From Oscillospiraceae bacterium (GTDB taxonomy: Bacteria; Bacillota_A; Clostridia; Oscillospirales; Oscillospiraceae), in the NCBI GenBank assembly GCA_015068055.1, contig SVLG01000001.1:1-64000 (forward strand): 64,000 bases of DNA, given 5' to 3'. This document shows positions 39,736 through 47,787 of this stretch, in pieces (position 1 is the first letter of the stretch; every line of letters starts with the position of its first letter). The notes under the pieces are model-generated. The model made no database searches. It worked only from the letters and a program-made list of their open reading frames with translations, and had not been told where the DNA came from. A program made the position numbers and the translations under genes.

Positions 39736-40386
39736 ATGAAGATCAACGAAGTGGAGACTCTGGCGGGCATCAGCAAGAAGAACATCCGCTTCTACGAGGA
39801 GCAGGGGCTCCTCTCCCCCAAACGCAACAGCGAAAACGGCTACCGGGACTACGGCGAGGCGGAGGTGGACACCCTCCGGCGCATCAAGCTGCTGCGGAAG
39901 CTGGGCATCTCCATTGAAGATATCCGCCGCATGCTCTCCGGGGAACACACCGTGGCCGACGGCATGCGCCGCCATCTCATTACGTTGGAGCGCGAACGGC
40001 GCAATCTGGAGCTTTCCGCCGAGCTTTGCCGGGAGCTGCAGACAGAGGACGCCCCTCTCAGCGAGCTGGATGCGGCAAGCCTTCTGGAACGCATGGACGC
40101 GCTGGAACGGGGCGGCGCCGCCTTCCGGGATAAACAAAAAACCGATATGCGGCAGCGCTATACAGCCCCGGTAATCATTACGGTGGTCTTTGTCGCGCTG
40201 ATGGCGGCGCTGATAACCCTCCTGCTCTGGGGCTACCGGACAAATCCGGCAGAGGCCCCGCCCTTCTGGTTTTTGCTGGTGATCCTCGGTATTTTTGCCG
40301 CCGTGGCCGTGGGCGTGGTTCTGGCGCTGGTGCAGCGGCTTCGTGAAATTATGAAAGGAGAAATGGACGATGCAAAATACTACTAA
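39736..40386 (+). CDS. MerR-family regulator with two C-terminal transmembrane helices
   Basis: A 216-residue protein. Residues 1-70 are a typical MerR winged helix (MKINEVETLAGISKKNIRFY, then GLLSPKRNSENGYRDYGEAE and IRRMLSG). Residues 75-125 form the dimerisation helix. Two membrane helices follow (about 145-166 and 176-199), so the DNA-binding domain would be tethered at the membrane. It lies downstream of a 19-base-spacer promoter and overlaps a small membrane protein gene whose C-terminal RQRLKEI resembles its own VQRLREI. The signal may be a membrane or envelope state. Confidence 0.87.
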   Translation: MKINEVETLAGISKKNIRFYEEQGLLSPKRNSENGYRDYGEAEVDTLRRIKLLRKLGISIEDIRRMLSGEHTVADGMRRHLITLERERRNLELSAELCRELQTEDAPLSELDAASLLERMDALERGGAAFRDKQKTDMRQRYTAPVIITVVFVALMAALITLLLWGYRTNPAEAPPFWFLLVILGIFAAVAVGVVLALVQRLREIMKGEMDDAKYY

Positions 40387-40600
40387 AAGCAAGATGCGCG
40401 GTGCCATTCTTTGGGCCGCGGTATTCGCGGGGCTCTTTGCCGCCTGTCTGGCCGCCGTCCTGCTGGATTGGGGCGCATGGTGGGAAAAGGCCCTGTGCGT
40501 GGGGCTGCTGGCCCCCTTTGTTGTCGGTGTTCTGCTGGCGCTGCGCCAGCGGCTGAAAGAAATAAAAGGAGGAGAAGAAGATGCTGCTTCTGAATATTGA
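40370..40600 (+). CDS. Small two-helix membrane protein, MerR partner
   Basis: A 76-residue protein with two membrane segments (GAILWAAVFAGLFAACLAAV and ALCVGLLAPFVVGVLLAL) and a charged tail (RQRLKEIKGGEEDAASEY). Its helix-tail pattern copies the C-terminal part of the upstream MerR protein (LALVQRLREIMKGEMDDAKYY), suggesting origin by duplication. It starts 17 bases inside the MerR gene and its end overlaps the YbjQ gene, with AAAGGAG upstream. It probably modulates the tethered regulator. No known family was recognised. Confidence 0.75.
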   Translation: MQNTTKSKMRGAILWAAVFAGLFAACLAAVLLDWGAWWEKALCVGLLAPFVVGVLLALRQRLKEIKGGEEDAASEY

Positions 40601-40892
40601 TCATGTCCCCGGCAAGGAGATTGAGGCGATGGGCCTTGTAAAAGGTACTGTGGTTTACTCCAAAAACTTCGGCAAGGACTTTATGGCCAGCATGAAAACG
40701 CTGGTGGGCGGCGAGCTGACGGGATATACCGAAATGCTCACCGAGGCCCGGCAGATCGCCACCAAGCGCATGGTGGACGAGGCCGAGGCCATGGGTGCCG
40801 ACGCTGTGATCTGCATCCGCTTCGGCAGCGCTTCCCTGATGACCAGCGCCGCCGAGGTGGTGGCCTACGGTACGGCGGTAAAGTTTAAGTAA
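40581..40892 (+). CDS. YbjQ-family (DUF74) protein
   Basis: A 103-residue protein of the YbjQ/UPF0145 family. Recognised by GLVKGTVVYSKNFGKDFMAS, GGELTGYTEMLTEARQIA, and RMVDEAEAMGADAVICIRF. It forms small oligomers in known structures; the biochemical role is unknown, although a heavy-metal-binding label is often attached. It is the third gene of the MerR operon with overlapping start (AGGAGAAG as ribosome binding site). Its genetic link to a tethered MerR suggests an output of that circuit. Confidence 0.9.
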   Translation: MLLLNIDHVPGKEIEAMGLVKGTVVYSKNFGKDFMASMKTLVGGELTGYTEMLTEARQIATKRMVDEAEAMGADAVICIRFGSASLMTSAAEVVAYGTAVKFK

Positions 40893-40895
40893 AGC

Positions 40896-40962
40896 TAAAA
40901 GCCCCCCTAAAAAAAGTCACGGTTATTCCGAACCGCGGTTCTTTTTCAGGGGGCTTTTTTCT
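40896..40962 (+). terminator. Terminator of the MerR operon
   Basis: The outer stem AAAAGCCCCC / GGGGGCTTTT ends in a T run. It encloses a second, imperfect stem (AAAAAAAGTCACGGTT with AACCGCGGTTCTTTTT). Confidence 0.88.
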
Positions 40963-40989
40963 GTTACAATCGGCACGAGGTGATGCTCC

Positions 40990-41901
40990 TTGAGAATCGT
41001 GGTGGAGCAGCTTTTGCTGCTGATACTTTTCATTGGCATTGGCTTCCTGCTGGGCCGAAAGGGAATTGCAGACAGCCGACACACCCAACTGCTCTCCTGT
41101 CTGGAAACCTATGTGTTTCTGCCGGCCAATGTATTGAAATCCTTTTCCGCCAACTTCACCCCGGCTTATCTCGGCCAGCGGTACAGCTATATTCTGGTGA
41201 GTCTGTGTCTGCTGCTTTTTCTGTACTCTGTCTCCCGGCCGCTCTCGCTGCGGCTCAGCGCTGATGCTTACCAGCAGAAGGTCCTGCACTACTCCTTTGT
41301 CAGCGCCAATTATGCTTACATGGGCTACGCCCTTACCGCCGGAGTCTTTGGGGAATTGGCTCTGCTGAATATGATCGTTTTTGCCCTGCCCCTTTCCTTC
41401 TTCGCTCCCACCATCGGCTTTTGTCTCCTTACAAACGCCCCCATTTCTCTGAAAAAGCTCATCAATCCCCCCAGTGTGGCGCTGGTGGTCGGTGCGTTTC
41501 TGGGGCTTACGGGTCTTGGTCTGCCGGGCGTGCTGAAAACATTTACGGAAAAGGCCGCGGGCTGCATGGCCCCGATCAGTATGCTGCTGACCGGACTGGT
41601 GCTTTCCGAGTACCGCCTGCGTGATCTTTTGCGGGGCAGACTGGTTTATATCGTGACGGCCTTTCGTCTGCTGCTGATTCCCTGCGCCATGGGTGGCCTG
41701 CTGAAGCTCCTGAAGCTGGAGGAAATGATCCTCCCCGCCCTGATGCTCACAGCCATGCCCTGCGGACTCAACACCATTGTCCTCCCGCGGCTGGTGGGAG
41801 AGGACTGTCGGCTGGGCTCATCCCTGGTCTTCGTCTCCACCCTCCTTTGCTGCGTCACCATTCCTCTCTGCCTTTCCATCTTCGGCATCCGCGTAATATG
41901 A
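40990..41901 (+). CDS. AEC-family (auxin efflux carrier-like) transporter
   Basis: A 303-residue membrane protein with about 10 helices in two inverted halves. Typical elements are FIGIGFLLGRKGI, the FSANFTPAYL region, VSANYAYMGYALTAGVFGE (the crossover motif), INPPSVALVVGAFLGLTGL, AAGCMAPISMLLTGLVLS and MLTAMPCGLNTIVL. AEC proteins export or import malate, oxalate or similar organic acids. TTG at 40990 follows GAGGTGATG. Single-gene unit between two terminators. Confidence 0.88.
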   Translation: MRIVVEQLLLLILFIGIGFLLGRKGIADSRHTQLLSCLETYVFLPANVLKSFSANFTPAYLGQRYSYILVSLCLLLFLYSVSRPLSLRLSADAYQQKVLHYSFVSANYAYMGYALTAGVFGELALLNMIVFALPLSFFAPTIGFCLLTNAPISLKKLINPPSVALVVGAFLGLTGLGLPGVLKTFTEKAAGCMAPISMLLTGLVLSEYRLRDLLRGRLVYIVTAFRLLLIPCAMGGLLKLLKLEEMILPALMLTAMPCGLNTIVLPRLVGEDCRLGSSLVFVSTLLCCVTIPLCLSIFGIRVI

Positions 41902-41910
41902 CATGCAAAA

Positions 41911-41943
41911 AACCGCACACACCCCTCGGGGGCGTGTGCGGCG
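41911..41943. terminator. Terminator after the AEC transporter gene
   Basis: CCGCACACACCCC and GGGGCGTGTGCGG form a 13-bp stem with one mismatch, loop TCG, followed by GTTTTCTTTTTTT. AAAAAA precedes it, giving minus-strand function for the permease remnant. Confidence 0.85.
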
Positions 41944-41953
41944 TTTTCTTTTT

Positions 41954-42148
41954 TTACTCCTTGACGGAGCTGCCCATGACACCGGCCACGAAATGCTTCT
42001 GGAAGAACAGAAAGATCAGCAAAATCGGCAGCGTGGCCGCGCCGGCGGCCAGCATGATCACGCCGTATTGCTTTTCCCACTTGGCGCCGTTGAGTACCGA
42101 GAGCGCCAGCTGCCAGGTCTGCATATCGGTGGAGTTCAGGGTAATGTT
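41954..42148 (-). pseudogene. Remnant of a carbohydrate ABC permease gene (MalG type), 3' end only
   Basis: On the minus strand a frame ending in TAA at 41954-41956 encodes about 60 residues, including MQTWQLALSVLNGAKW, then a membrane helix (YGVIMLAAGAATLPILLIFL) and the terminal FFQKHFVAGVMGSSVKE. This is the usual C-terminus of MalG/UgpE-type permeases. The frame is stopped by TAA at about 42168 and has no start or upstream domains. Homology fades near 42150, where the DNA becomes AT-rich. It is therefore the tail of a gene lost by deletion or rearrangement. It is not a copy of the intact permease at 36711. Confidence 0.75.
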
Positions 42149-42272
42149 ACAATTCTGCTTGTCAAGCCATTATTTAAAGATTTACCCCGATAAAGCAGCA
42201 CTTCAGCATTGCATTTTCCTGTTACTCCGCTGCTTTTCCAATTATTCATAAGTTTTTTCAAAGTATTTGTGA
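42149..42272. other. AT-rich spacer at a probable rearrangement junction
   Basis: This stretch is much richer in A and T than its surroundings and has no coding frame. It holds an inverted repeat, AAAGCAGC (42192-42199) and GCTGCTTT (42229-42236). It may be the scar where the permease gene was cut. Confidence 0.45.
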
Positions 42273-42301
42273 TTTACAGGAGCCGGGGGACGTAATAGAA
42301 T
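42273..42301 (+). promoter_or_regulatory. Promoter of the neuB-dpp operon
   Basis: TTTACA (42273-42278), 17-base spacer, TAGAAT (42296-42301). Transcription would start near 42308, only 20 bases before the apparent AUA start at 42328. Confidence 0.65.
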
Positions 42302-42327
42302 GACAGCAGACAGGATGGTGGTGAACT

Positions 42328-43359
42328 ATAAAGCTTTTTGACCGCATCAACAACGGCAGCACCTATATCATCGCGGAGATGTCCGGCAACCACGCGGGCA
42401 GTCTCGAGCATGCGCTGGAGATCGTCCACGCTGCGGCCTTTGCCGGAGCCGACTGCCTGAAAATACAGACCTATACCTCCGACACACTGACCCTCGACAG
42501 CCGCAACGAGGAATTCATCTGGCACGGCGGTCTCTGGGACAACATGTGTCTCTACGACCTCTACGCCCAGGCGGGCACTCCCTGGGAGTGGCACCGGGCC
42601 ATCAAGGATGAATGTGAAAAGGTCGGGCTGGACTTCCTCTCCACTCCCTTCGACCCCAGCTCCGTGGATTTTCTGGAGGAACTGGGCGTGGAGCTTTACA
42701 AAATTGCATCCACGGAAATCGTGGACACGCCCCTGATCCGCTATGTGGCCTCCAAGGGAAAGCCCATGATCGTCTCCTGCGGCTTTGCCTCGGTGGAGGA
42801 GATTGAAGACGCGGTGAAGGCTATGGAGGAGGGTGGCTGCAAAGACTACATCCTGCTCCGCTGCAGCGCCGAATACCCGGCCCGGACCGAGAGGATGAAC
42901 CTTTCCCTGATCCCGGACATGGCAAAGCGCTTTGGCTGCCGGGTGGGACTCTCCGACCACACACTTACGGATCTCAGCTCCGTCATGGCCGTGGCCATGG
43001 GAGCCTGCGTCATAGAAAAGCACTTCTGCATCACCCGGGAGCACAGGAACCCGGACTCCGAGTTCTCCACCGAGTACGAGGACTTTAAAAAGCTGGTAAA
43101 GACCATCCGGGAGGCCGAAAAGGCCATCGGAACCGCCTTCTATGAGGGCGTGGACGCCGGAGGACACCGCTTCCGCAGTCTTTTTGTCACGGCGGACGTG
43201 AAGGCCGGCGAGGTCTTTACACCGGAGAACATCCGCTCCATCCGCCCCGGTCACGGCATCTCCCCCAAGTACTACGACACCGTTCTCGGTAAAAAAGCAA
43301 CGAAAAACGTTTCCCGGGCCACTCCGCTGACCTGGGACATGATCGACATGGAGGTTTGA
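42328..43359 (+). CDS. NeuB/PseI-like nonulosonic (sialic) acid synthase, apparent AUA start
   Basis: Condenses PEP with an aminosugar to make a nine-carbon acid. Family motifs are YIIAEMSGNHAGSLEHALEI, ADCLKIQTYTSDTLTL, KVGLDFLSTPFDPSSVDFLE, ELYKIASTEI, LLRCSAEYPA and GLSDHT; MSGNHNxS-type sequence favours PseI/LegI over plain NeuB. Homology continues upstream of the first ATG (42379): the frame reads KLFDRINNGSTYIIAEM after an ATA codon at 42328, and a stop lies two codons before it. No ATG, GTG or TTG is available, so either AUA is used or one base has mutated. The C-terminal SAF domain is cut to a short stub. It leads an operon with a peptide-type importer. Confidence 0.84.
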   Translation: MKLFDRINNGSTYIIAEMSGNHAGSLEHALEIVHAAAFAGADCLKIQTYTSDTLTLDSRNEEFIWHGGLWDNMCLYDLYAQAGTPWEWHRAIKDECEKVGLDFLSTPFDPSSVDFLEELGVELYKIASTEIVDTPLIRYVASKGKPMIVSCGFASVEEIEDAVKAMEEGGCKDYILLRCSAEYPARTERMNLSLIPDMAKRFGCRVGLSDHTLTDLSSVMAVAMGACVIEKHFCITREHRNPDSEFSTEYEDFKKLVKTIREAEKAIGTAFYEGVDAGGHRFRSLFVTADVKAGEVFTPENIRSIRPGHGISPKYYDTVLGKKATKNVSRATPLTWDMIDMEV

Positions 43360-43361
43360 CT

Positions 43362-44915
43362 ATGAAAAAGTATATTGCTCTGATGCTGGCTGTCCTCATG
43401 TTTGTCGGCGCTCTGGCCGGCTGCGGCGGCAGCAAGGAAGAAGCCAAGACCGAGGCCCCCGCCGCGGAAGAAGCGCCCGCCGCTGCCCCCGAGGGGAAGA
43501 AGGAACTGGTGCTGGGCATGGACTCCGACATTGATGACCTGAACCCCATGTCCAACCAGATGAATAACTTCATCGCTCTCTTTGTCTTCAACGTCTACGA
43601 ACCCCTGTTCCACCTGAACGAAGACATGGAGTACGAGATGGATCTGGCCTCCGCCGTGGCACAGCCCGACGAGCTCACTTATGAGATCACCCTCCGGGAG
43701 GGCGTCAAGTTCCACAACGGTCAGGACTTCACCGCCGCCGACGTGATCCACACCATTGAATACATCCAGGACGAGGCGAACGCCGCCTGGCGCGCCCCCC
43801 AGTACGCCGCCGTGGAGAGCATGACCGCCGAGGGAGACTACAAGCTGACTATCCAGCTCAGCGTGGCCACCCCCGCCTTCATGGACAACCTGGCCTACAC
43901 CCCCATCTTCTGCAAGGAGGATGATCCCGCCGCCCTCTCCTCTGCCGCCAACGGCACCGGCGCTTTCAAGTTCGTCAGCTGGGCCCCCAACGACAAGTTT
44001 GAGTTCGAGAAGTTCGCCGACTACTGGGATGCCGACGCCGTCAGCGTGGAAAAGCTCATTGTCAAGCCCTATCCCGACTACACCGTGGCCATCACCAATA
44101 TGGAAGCCGGGGCTGTGGACATCCTCAACCGCGTCACCGTGGAGAACGCCCTGACCATCGAGGGCAAGAGCGGTCTGAAGCTGGTCAGCGCCAAGAGCTC
44201 CAACTCCATGGACCTCTTTGAGATTGGCCGCCACAACTGCGCGCCTCTGGCCGACCCCAAGGTCATGGAGGCCATGCTGCTGGCCTTTGATCTGGAGTCT
44301 GTGAACGCCGCTGTCTACCAGGGCAAGGGCGAGATCATGACCAGCTGCTACCCCGCCGGCGCCAAGTATCACAAGGATGTGCTGGCCAACGAGTACGATC
44401 TCGAGAAGGCCAAGGCTGCTCTGGCCGAGAGCGGCTACCCCGATGGCTTTGAGTTCACCTGCAAGATTCTCAAGGGCTATGACGCCGGTGAGATGGCCGC
44501 GGTCATCTGGCAGGCCTCCCTGCAGCAGATCGGCATCAAGATGAACGTCGTCAACGAGGAAATGAGCGTGTGGCTGGAAAACTATCTGGGCCGCAGCTAT
44601 GACATGATCTGGAACACCTACAGCATGGTGGGCTCCGACCCCGCCACCTTCAACTCCATCATTCTCGAGCAGCTTTACAGCTATCAGCTCTCCGATCTGC
44701 CCGATCTGCAGGCACTCATCGATGAGGGCCGCAGCACCGCCGACGAGAGCCGCCGCAGCGAAATCTACAGCGAAATTCAGGACATCGTGGGCGAGTACGT
44801 CCCCGTCTATCCCTACATCAGCGCCCCCCTCATCTGCGGTGCGCAGGACTATGTCAACGGCCTTGAGGTCAACGGCATGGGCCATCTCAGTCTCAAGAAC
44901 GTGACCATCGGCTGA
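43362..44915 (+). CDS. Dpp-family ABC transporter substrate-binding lipoprotein (SBP_bac_5)
   Basis: A 517-residue cluster C binding protein. The signal ends LAGC with the lipidated Cys at 21, then an acidic Ala/Glu/Pro linker. The signature GVKFHNGQDFTAADVIHTIE is clear, and AGAVDILNRVTVENALTI and KAALAESGYPDGFEF follow. ATG at 43362, just after the neuB stop, is served by GGAGGT. Although the family name is peptide-binding, members carry opines, nickel, oligosaccharides and sialic acid. Linkage to a nonulosonate synthase gene makes a sugar-acid or amino-sugar ligand possible. Confidence 0.93.
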   Translation: MKKYIALMLAVLMFVGALAGCGGSKEEAKTEAPAAEEAPAAAPEGKKELVLGMDSDIDDLNPMSNQMNNFIALFVFNVYEPLFHLNEDMEYEMDLASAVAQPDELTYEITLREGVKFHNGQDFTAADVIHTIEYIQDEANAAWRAPQYAAVESMTAEGDYKLTIQLSVATPAFMDNLAYTPIFCKEDDPAALSSAANGTGAFKFVSWAPNDKFEFEKFADYWDADAVSVEKLIVKPYPDYTVAITNMEAGAVDILNRVTVENALTIEGKSGLKLVSAKSSNSMDLFEIGRHNCAPLADPKVMEAMLLAFDLESVNAAVYQGKGEIMTSCYPAGAKYHKDVLANEYDLEKAKAALAESGYPDGFEFTCKILKGYDAGEMAAVIWQASLQQIGIKMNVVNEEMSVWLENYLGRSYDMIWNTYSMVGSDPATFNSIILEQLYSYQLSDLPDLQALIDEGRSTADESRRSEIYSEIQDIVGEYVPVYPYISAPLICGAQDYVNGLEVNGMGHLSLKNVTIG

Positions 44916-44938
44916 GCAAATATTTTTACGGCATAAGG

Positions 44939-44971
44939 AATGTCGGCTGCCTCGGTGAGGCAGCCGACATT
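44939..44971 (+). terminator. Stem-loop between SBP and dppB (attenuator or stabiliser)
   Basis: A perfect 15-bp stem AATGTCGGCTGCCTC / GAGGCAGCCGACATT has loop GGT and no long T run. Same place as the stem-loop in the first Dpp operon, so it probably keeps SBP mRNA levels above those of the permeases. Confidence 0.75.
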
Positions 44972-44993
44972 GTGGTGAACAGGAGGAACAACC

Positions 44994-45959
44994 GTGCGTA
45001 TACTGGAGGTTCTGTTTTACATCCTAAAGCGGCTCATCATGGCGGCCTTTGTGCTGCTGCTGGTGTCGCTGATCATTTTTATCACCGTGCGGCTGACTCC
45101 CGGCGACCCCGTTTTGAACAAGATCGGCCCCTACGGAGACCCCTCCCCCGAAAACTACGCCCGCATCAGCGCCCAGCTGGGCATGGACAAGCCCTACGCG
45201 GTGCAGTATATCCGCTGGCTGCGCGACTGCCTGCGGCTGGACTTCGGCGTCTCCCTGCGCAGCGGTATCCCCATCGCCAAAACCATCGGGGAAAAGCTGC
45301 CCGTCAGTCTGGAACTGATCGGCGTATCGCTGCTGGTAGCAGTCTGCCTCGCCATCCCGCTGGGCATGGCGGCGGCACGGAAGCGCGGCGGTCTCGCCGA
45401 CCAGCTCATCAGCGTTTTTTCCACCAGCTTCCTGGCGGTACCGGTTTTCTGCATCGGCCTTCTGCTGATCGTGGTCTTTGCTGTAAAGCTGCAGGTCCTG
45501 CCTTCCGGCGGCTATGTGAGCTTTGCGGAGGACCCGGCGGCCAATCTCCGCCATCTGGCCCTGCCCGCCATCACCCTGGGACTCTACGAGATGGCCATCT
45601 TCTGCCGCCATACCCGCTCTCAGGCGCTGGACGTTCTCAGCTCCAACTATGTCCGCACCGCCCGGGCCAAGGGCCTGCCCCGCAGGGGTGTATACTTTAA
45701 ACACGCCCTCAAGAACATCCTTGTGATGATGATCACCATCATCGGCACGGAGTTTGCCACGCTCTTTGGCAGCACCGTCATCTGTGAACAGGTCTTTGGC
45801 TGGTCGGGTCTCGGCTGGTATATCTACCAGTCCATCGTCAACCAGGACTATCCCGCCGTGCAGGCCAGCGTGCTGGTGGTGGCGGCCATCTTCGTCGCTA
45901 CCAATCTGCTGATGGATATTCTCGTCACGGTCATCGACCCCCGGGTCAGGCTCAAGTGA
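44994..45959 (+). CDS. ABC transporter permease, DppB type (neuB operon)
   Basis: A 321-residue permease. The DppB family start is seen (LFYILKRLIMAAFVLLLVSL), with RLTPGDPVLNKIGPYGDPSP, FLAVPVFCIGLLLIVVFAVK and the coupling loop NYVRTARAKGLPRRGVYFKH. EQVFGWSGLGWYIYQSI is near the end. GTG at 44994 follows AGGAGG. It forms the pore with DppC. Confidence 0.93.
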   Translation: MRILEVLFYILKRLIMAAFVLLLVSLIIFITVRLTPGDPVLNKIGPYGDPSPENYARISAQLGMDKPYAVQYIRWLRDCLRLDFGVSLRSGIPIAKTIGEKLPVSLELIGVSLLVAVCLAIPLGMAAARKRGGLADQLISVFSTSFLAVPVFCIGLLLIVVFAVKLQVLPSGGYVSFAEDPAANLRHLALPAITLGLYEMAIFCRHTRSQALDVLSSNYVRTARAKGLPRRGVYFKHALKNILVMMITIIGTEFATLFGSTVICEQVFGWSGLGWYIYQSIVNQDYPAVQASVLVVAAIFVATNLLMDILVTVIDPRVRLK

Positions 45960-45972
45960 GGGAGGGGCGAAG

Positions 45973-46791
45973 ATGAAAAGAAAGATCAAAATCACTAACC
46001 TTCTGGCCTTTGCGGTTTTGAGCTGCGCCATCCTCATGGCCCTGTTCCCCGCTCTCTTCACCTCCCGCGACCCCCTCTTTCTCGACCCTCTCAACCGGCT
46101 GCAGGGCATCAGCGCCGAGCACATCTTCGGCACCGATGAATATGGCCGGGATATCTGGGCCCGCATCGTCTACGGCACCCGCAACTCCCTGTCCGTGGGC
46201 TTCGGTGCCGCCCTGCTCGCCATGGTGGTGGGCGTGCCCATCGGACTTTTTGCCGGCTGGACGGGCGGCTTCGCCGACAGCCTCATCATGCGCATCATGG
46301 ACGCCATCCAGTCCTTCCCGGCGGTGCTGCTGGCCATCCTCATCATGACCGTGCTGCCTGCCTCGGCGCTGACGCTGCTTTTGACCATCGGCATTGTGAA
46401 CTTTCCCTACTTTGCCCGTATCGTCCGGAACAACGTGCTTTATATCAAGGAAACCGAGTATGTGGAGGCCACCCGGGCCTTCGGTGCCTCCGCCGCCTAT
46501 CTGCAGCTGCACACCATTCTGCCCAACTGCGTCAGCGCCATCGTGGTTCAGTTTTCCCTGCTGGCGGGCAACGCCATTCTGCTGGAAGCCGGACTGAGCT
46601 TTCTGGGGCTCGGACTGCAGCCTCCCGCCCCCGCCTGGGGTTCCATGCTCTCCTACGCCCAGGGCTATATTGACCGGGCCTTCCACTATATTCTCGCGCC
46701 CACTCTGGCCATTTTCCTGCTGGTTCTGAGCATCAACACCTGCGGCGACGCCCTCCGGGACTGGCTGGACCCCAAGAGTCGGCGCCGATAA
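45973..46791 (+). CDS. ABC transporter permease, DppC type (neuB operon)
   Basis: A 272-residue permease. AEHIFGTDEYGRDIWARIVYG is the DppC signature. The coupling loop is EYVEATRAFGASAAYLQLHT, and LSFLGLGLQPPAPAWGSML is typical. GGGAGGGGCG lies before the ATG, 13 bases after dppB. Confidence 0.93.
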   Translation: MKRKIKITNLLAFAVLSCAILMALFPALFTSRDPLFLDPLNRLQGISAEHIFGTDEYGRDIWARIVYGTRNSLSVGFGAALLAMVVGVPIGLFAGWTGGFADSLIMRIMDAIQSFPAVLLAILIMTVLPASALTLLLTIGIVNFPYFARIVRNNVLYIKETEYVEATRAFGASAAYLQLHTILPNCVSAIVVQFSLLAGNAILLEAGLSFLGLGLQPPAPAWGSMLSYAQGYIDRAFHYILAPTLAIFLLVLSINTCGDALRDWLDPKSRRR

Positions 46792-46803
46792 GGAGACAAA
46801 AGT

Positions 46804-47787
46804 ATGTCCGCTGAACTTTTAAAAATAGAAGATCTGCAGGTGGTCTTCCCCACGCGCACCGGCAGGAGCATCGCTGCAGACGGCGTGAGCTTTTCCATAC
46901 GCCGGGGGGAGATTTTCGGCATCGTGGGCGAGAGCGGCTGCGGCAAGTCCATCACCTCCCTTTCCATCCTGCGGCTCATTGCCCCGCCGGGGCAGATCAG
47001 CCGGGGCCGCATCCTCTATGAAGGGGAGGACCTCCTCACCATCACGGAAAGGGAGATGCAGCAGCGTATCCGGGGCAACGAAATCGCCATGATCTTTCAG
47101 GAGCCCATGACCAGCCTGAACCCTCTCTTTACCATCGGTGAACAGATCATGGAGCCGCTGCGGCTCCACCAGAAGCTCAGCCGCCGGGCCGCCGCGGAGC
47201 GGGCGGTGGAGATGCTGCACGCCGTGGGCATCCCCCTGCCCCTAAAGCGCATGGGCGAGTACCCCCACACCCTTTCCGGCGGTATGCGTCAGCGGGCCAT
47301 GATCGCCATGGCCATGTGCTGTGACCCCAAGCTCCTCATTGCCGACGAGCCCACCACCGCGCTGGATGTGACCACCCAGGCCCAGATCCTCAAGCTCATG
47401 AAGGAGCTGAAGGAGCAGCGGCAGAGCTCCATCCTCCTCATTTCCCATGACCTTGGCGTGGTGGCCAACATGTGTGACCGCATCGCCGTCATGTACTGCG
47501 GCAAGGTGGTGGAGGAGGGCAGCACCCGGGAAATTCTTAAAAACCCCCTGCACCCCTATTCCCGGGGTCTCATCGAGTCCATCCCCAGCGTCCGGGAGAG
47601 CCGGGCGACCCTGTACAGCATCCCCGGCACCGTGCCGGTGAATACCGGGGACATCCCCGGCTGTCCCTTTGCCGCACGCTGCAACCGCTGCACGGAGCGT
47701 TGCATCCGGGAGGCTCCCTCCATGCGGCCCTTCGGCGCTGACCATGCCGTCAGCTGCCATTATCCGGGAGGTGAAGACCATGGCTGA
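46804..47787 (+). CDS. ABC transporter ATPase, DppD type (neuB operon)
   Basis: A 327-residue ATPase: Walker A GESGCGKSI, Q-loop FQEPMTSLNP, signature LSGGMRQRAMIAMAM, Walker [13 protein letters not shown], switch LISHDLG. The C-terminal peptide-transporter domain has CPFAARCNRCTERC. The last base of Walker A encodes Ile after the conserved Ser, within the family range. AAGGAG precedes the ATG; the end overlaps dppF by eight bases. Confidence 0.93.
   Translation: MSAELLKIEDLQVVFPTRTGRSIAADGVSFSIRRGEIFGIVGESGCGKSITSLSILRLIAPPGQISRGRILYEGEDLLTITEREMQQRIRGNEIAMIFQEPMTSLNPLFTIGEQIMEPLRLHQKLSRRAAAERAVEMLHAVGIPLPLKRMGEYPHTLSGGMRQRAMIAMAMCCDPKLLIADEPTTALDVTTQAQILKLMKELKEQRQSSILLISHDLGVVANMCDRIAVMYCGKVVEEGSTREILKNPLHPYSRGLIESIPSVRESRATLYSIPGTVPVNTGDIPGCPFAARCNRCTERCIREAPSMRPFGADHAVSCHYPGGEDHG

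Noticed and set aside
42379..43359. neuB-like gene starting at the ATG at 42379
   Set aside because: Homology begins upstream of this ATG, and it has no proper ribosome binding site; it would cut into the first strand of the barrel.
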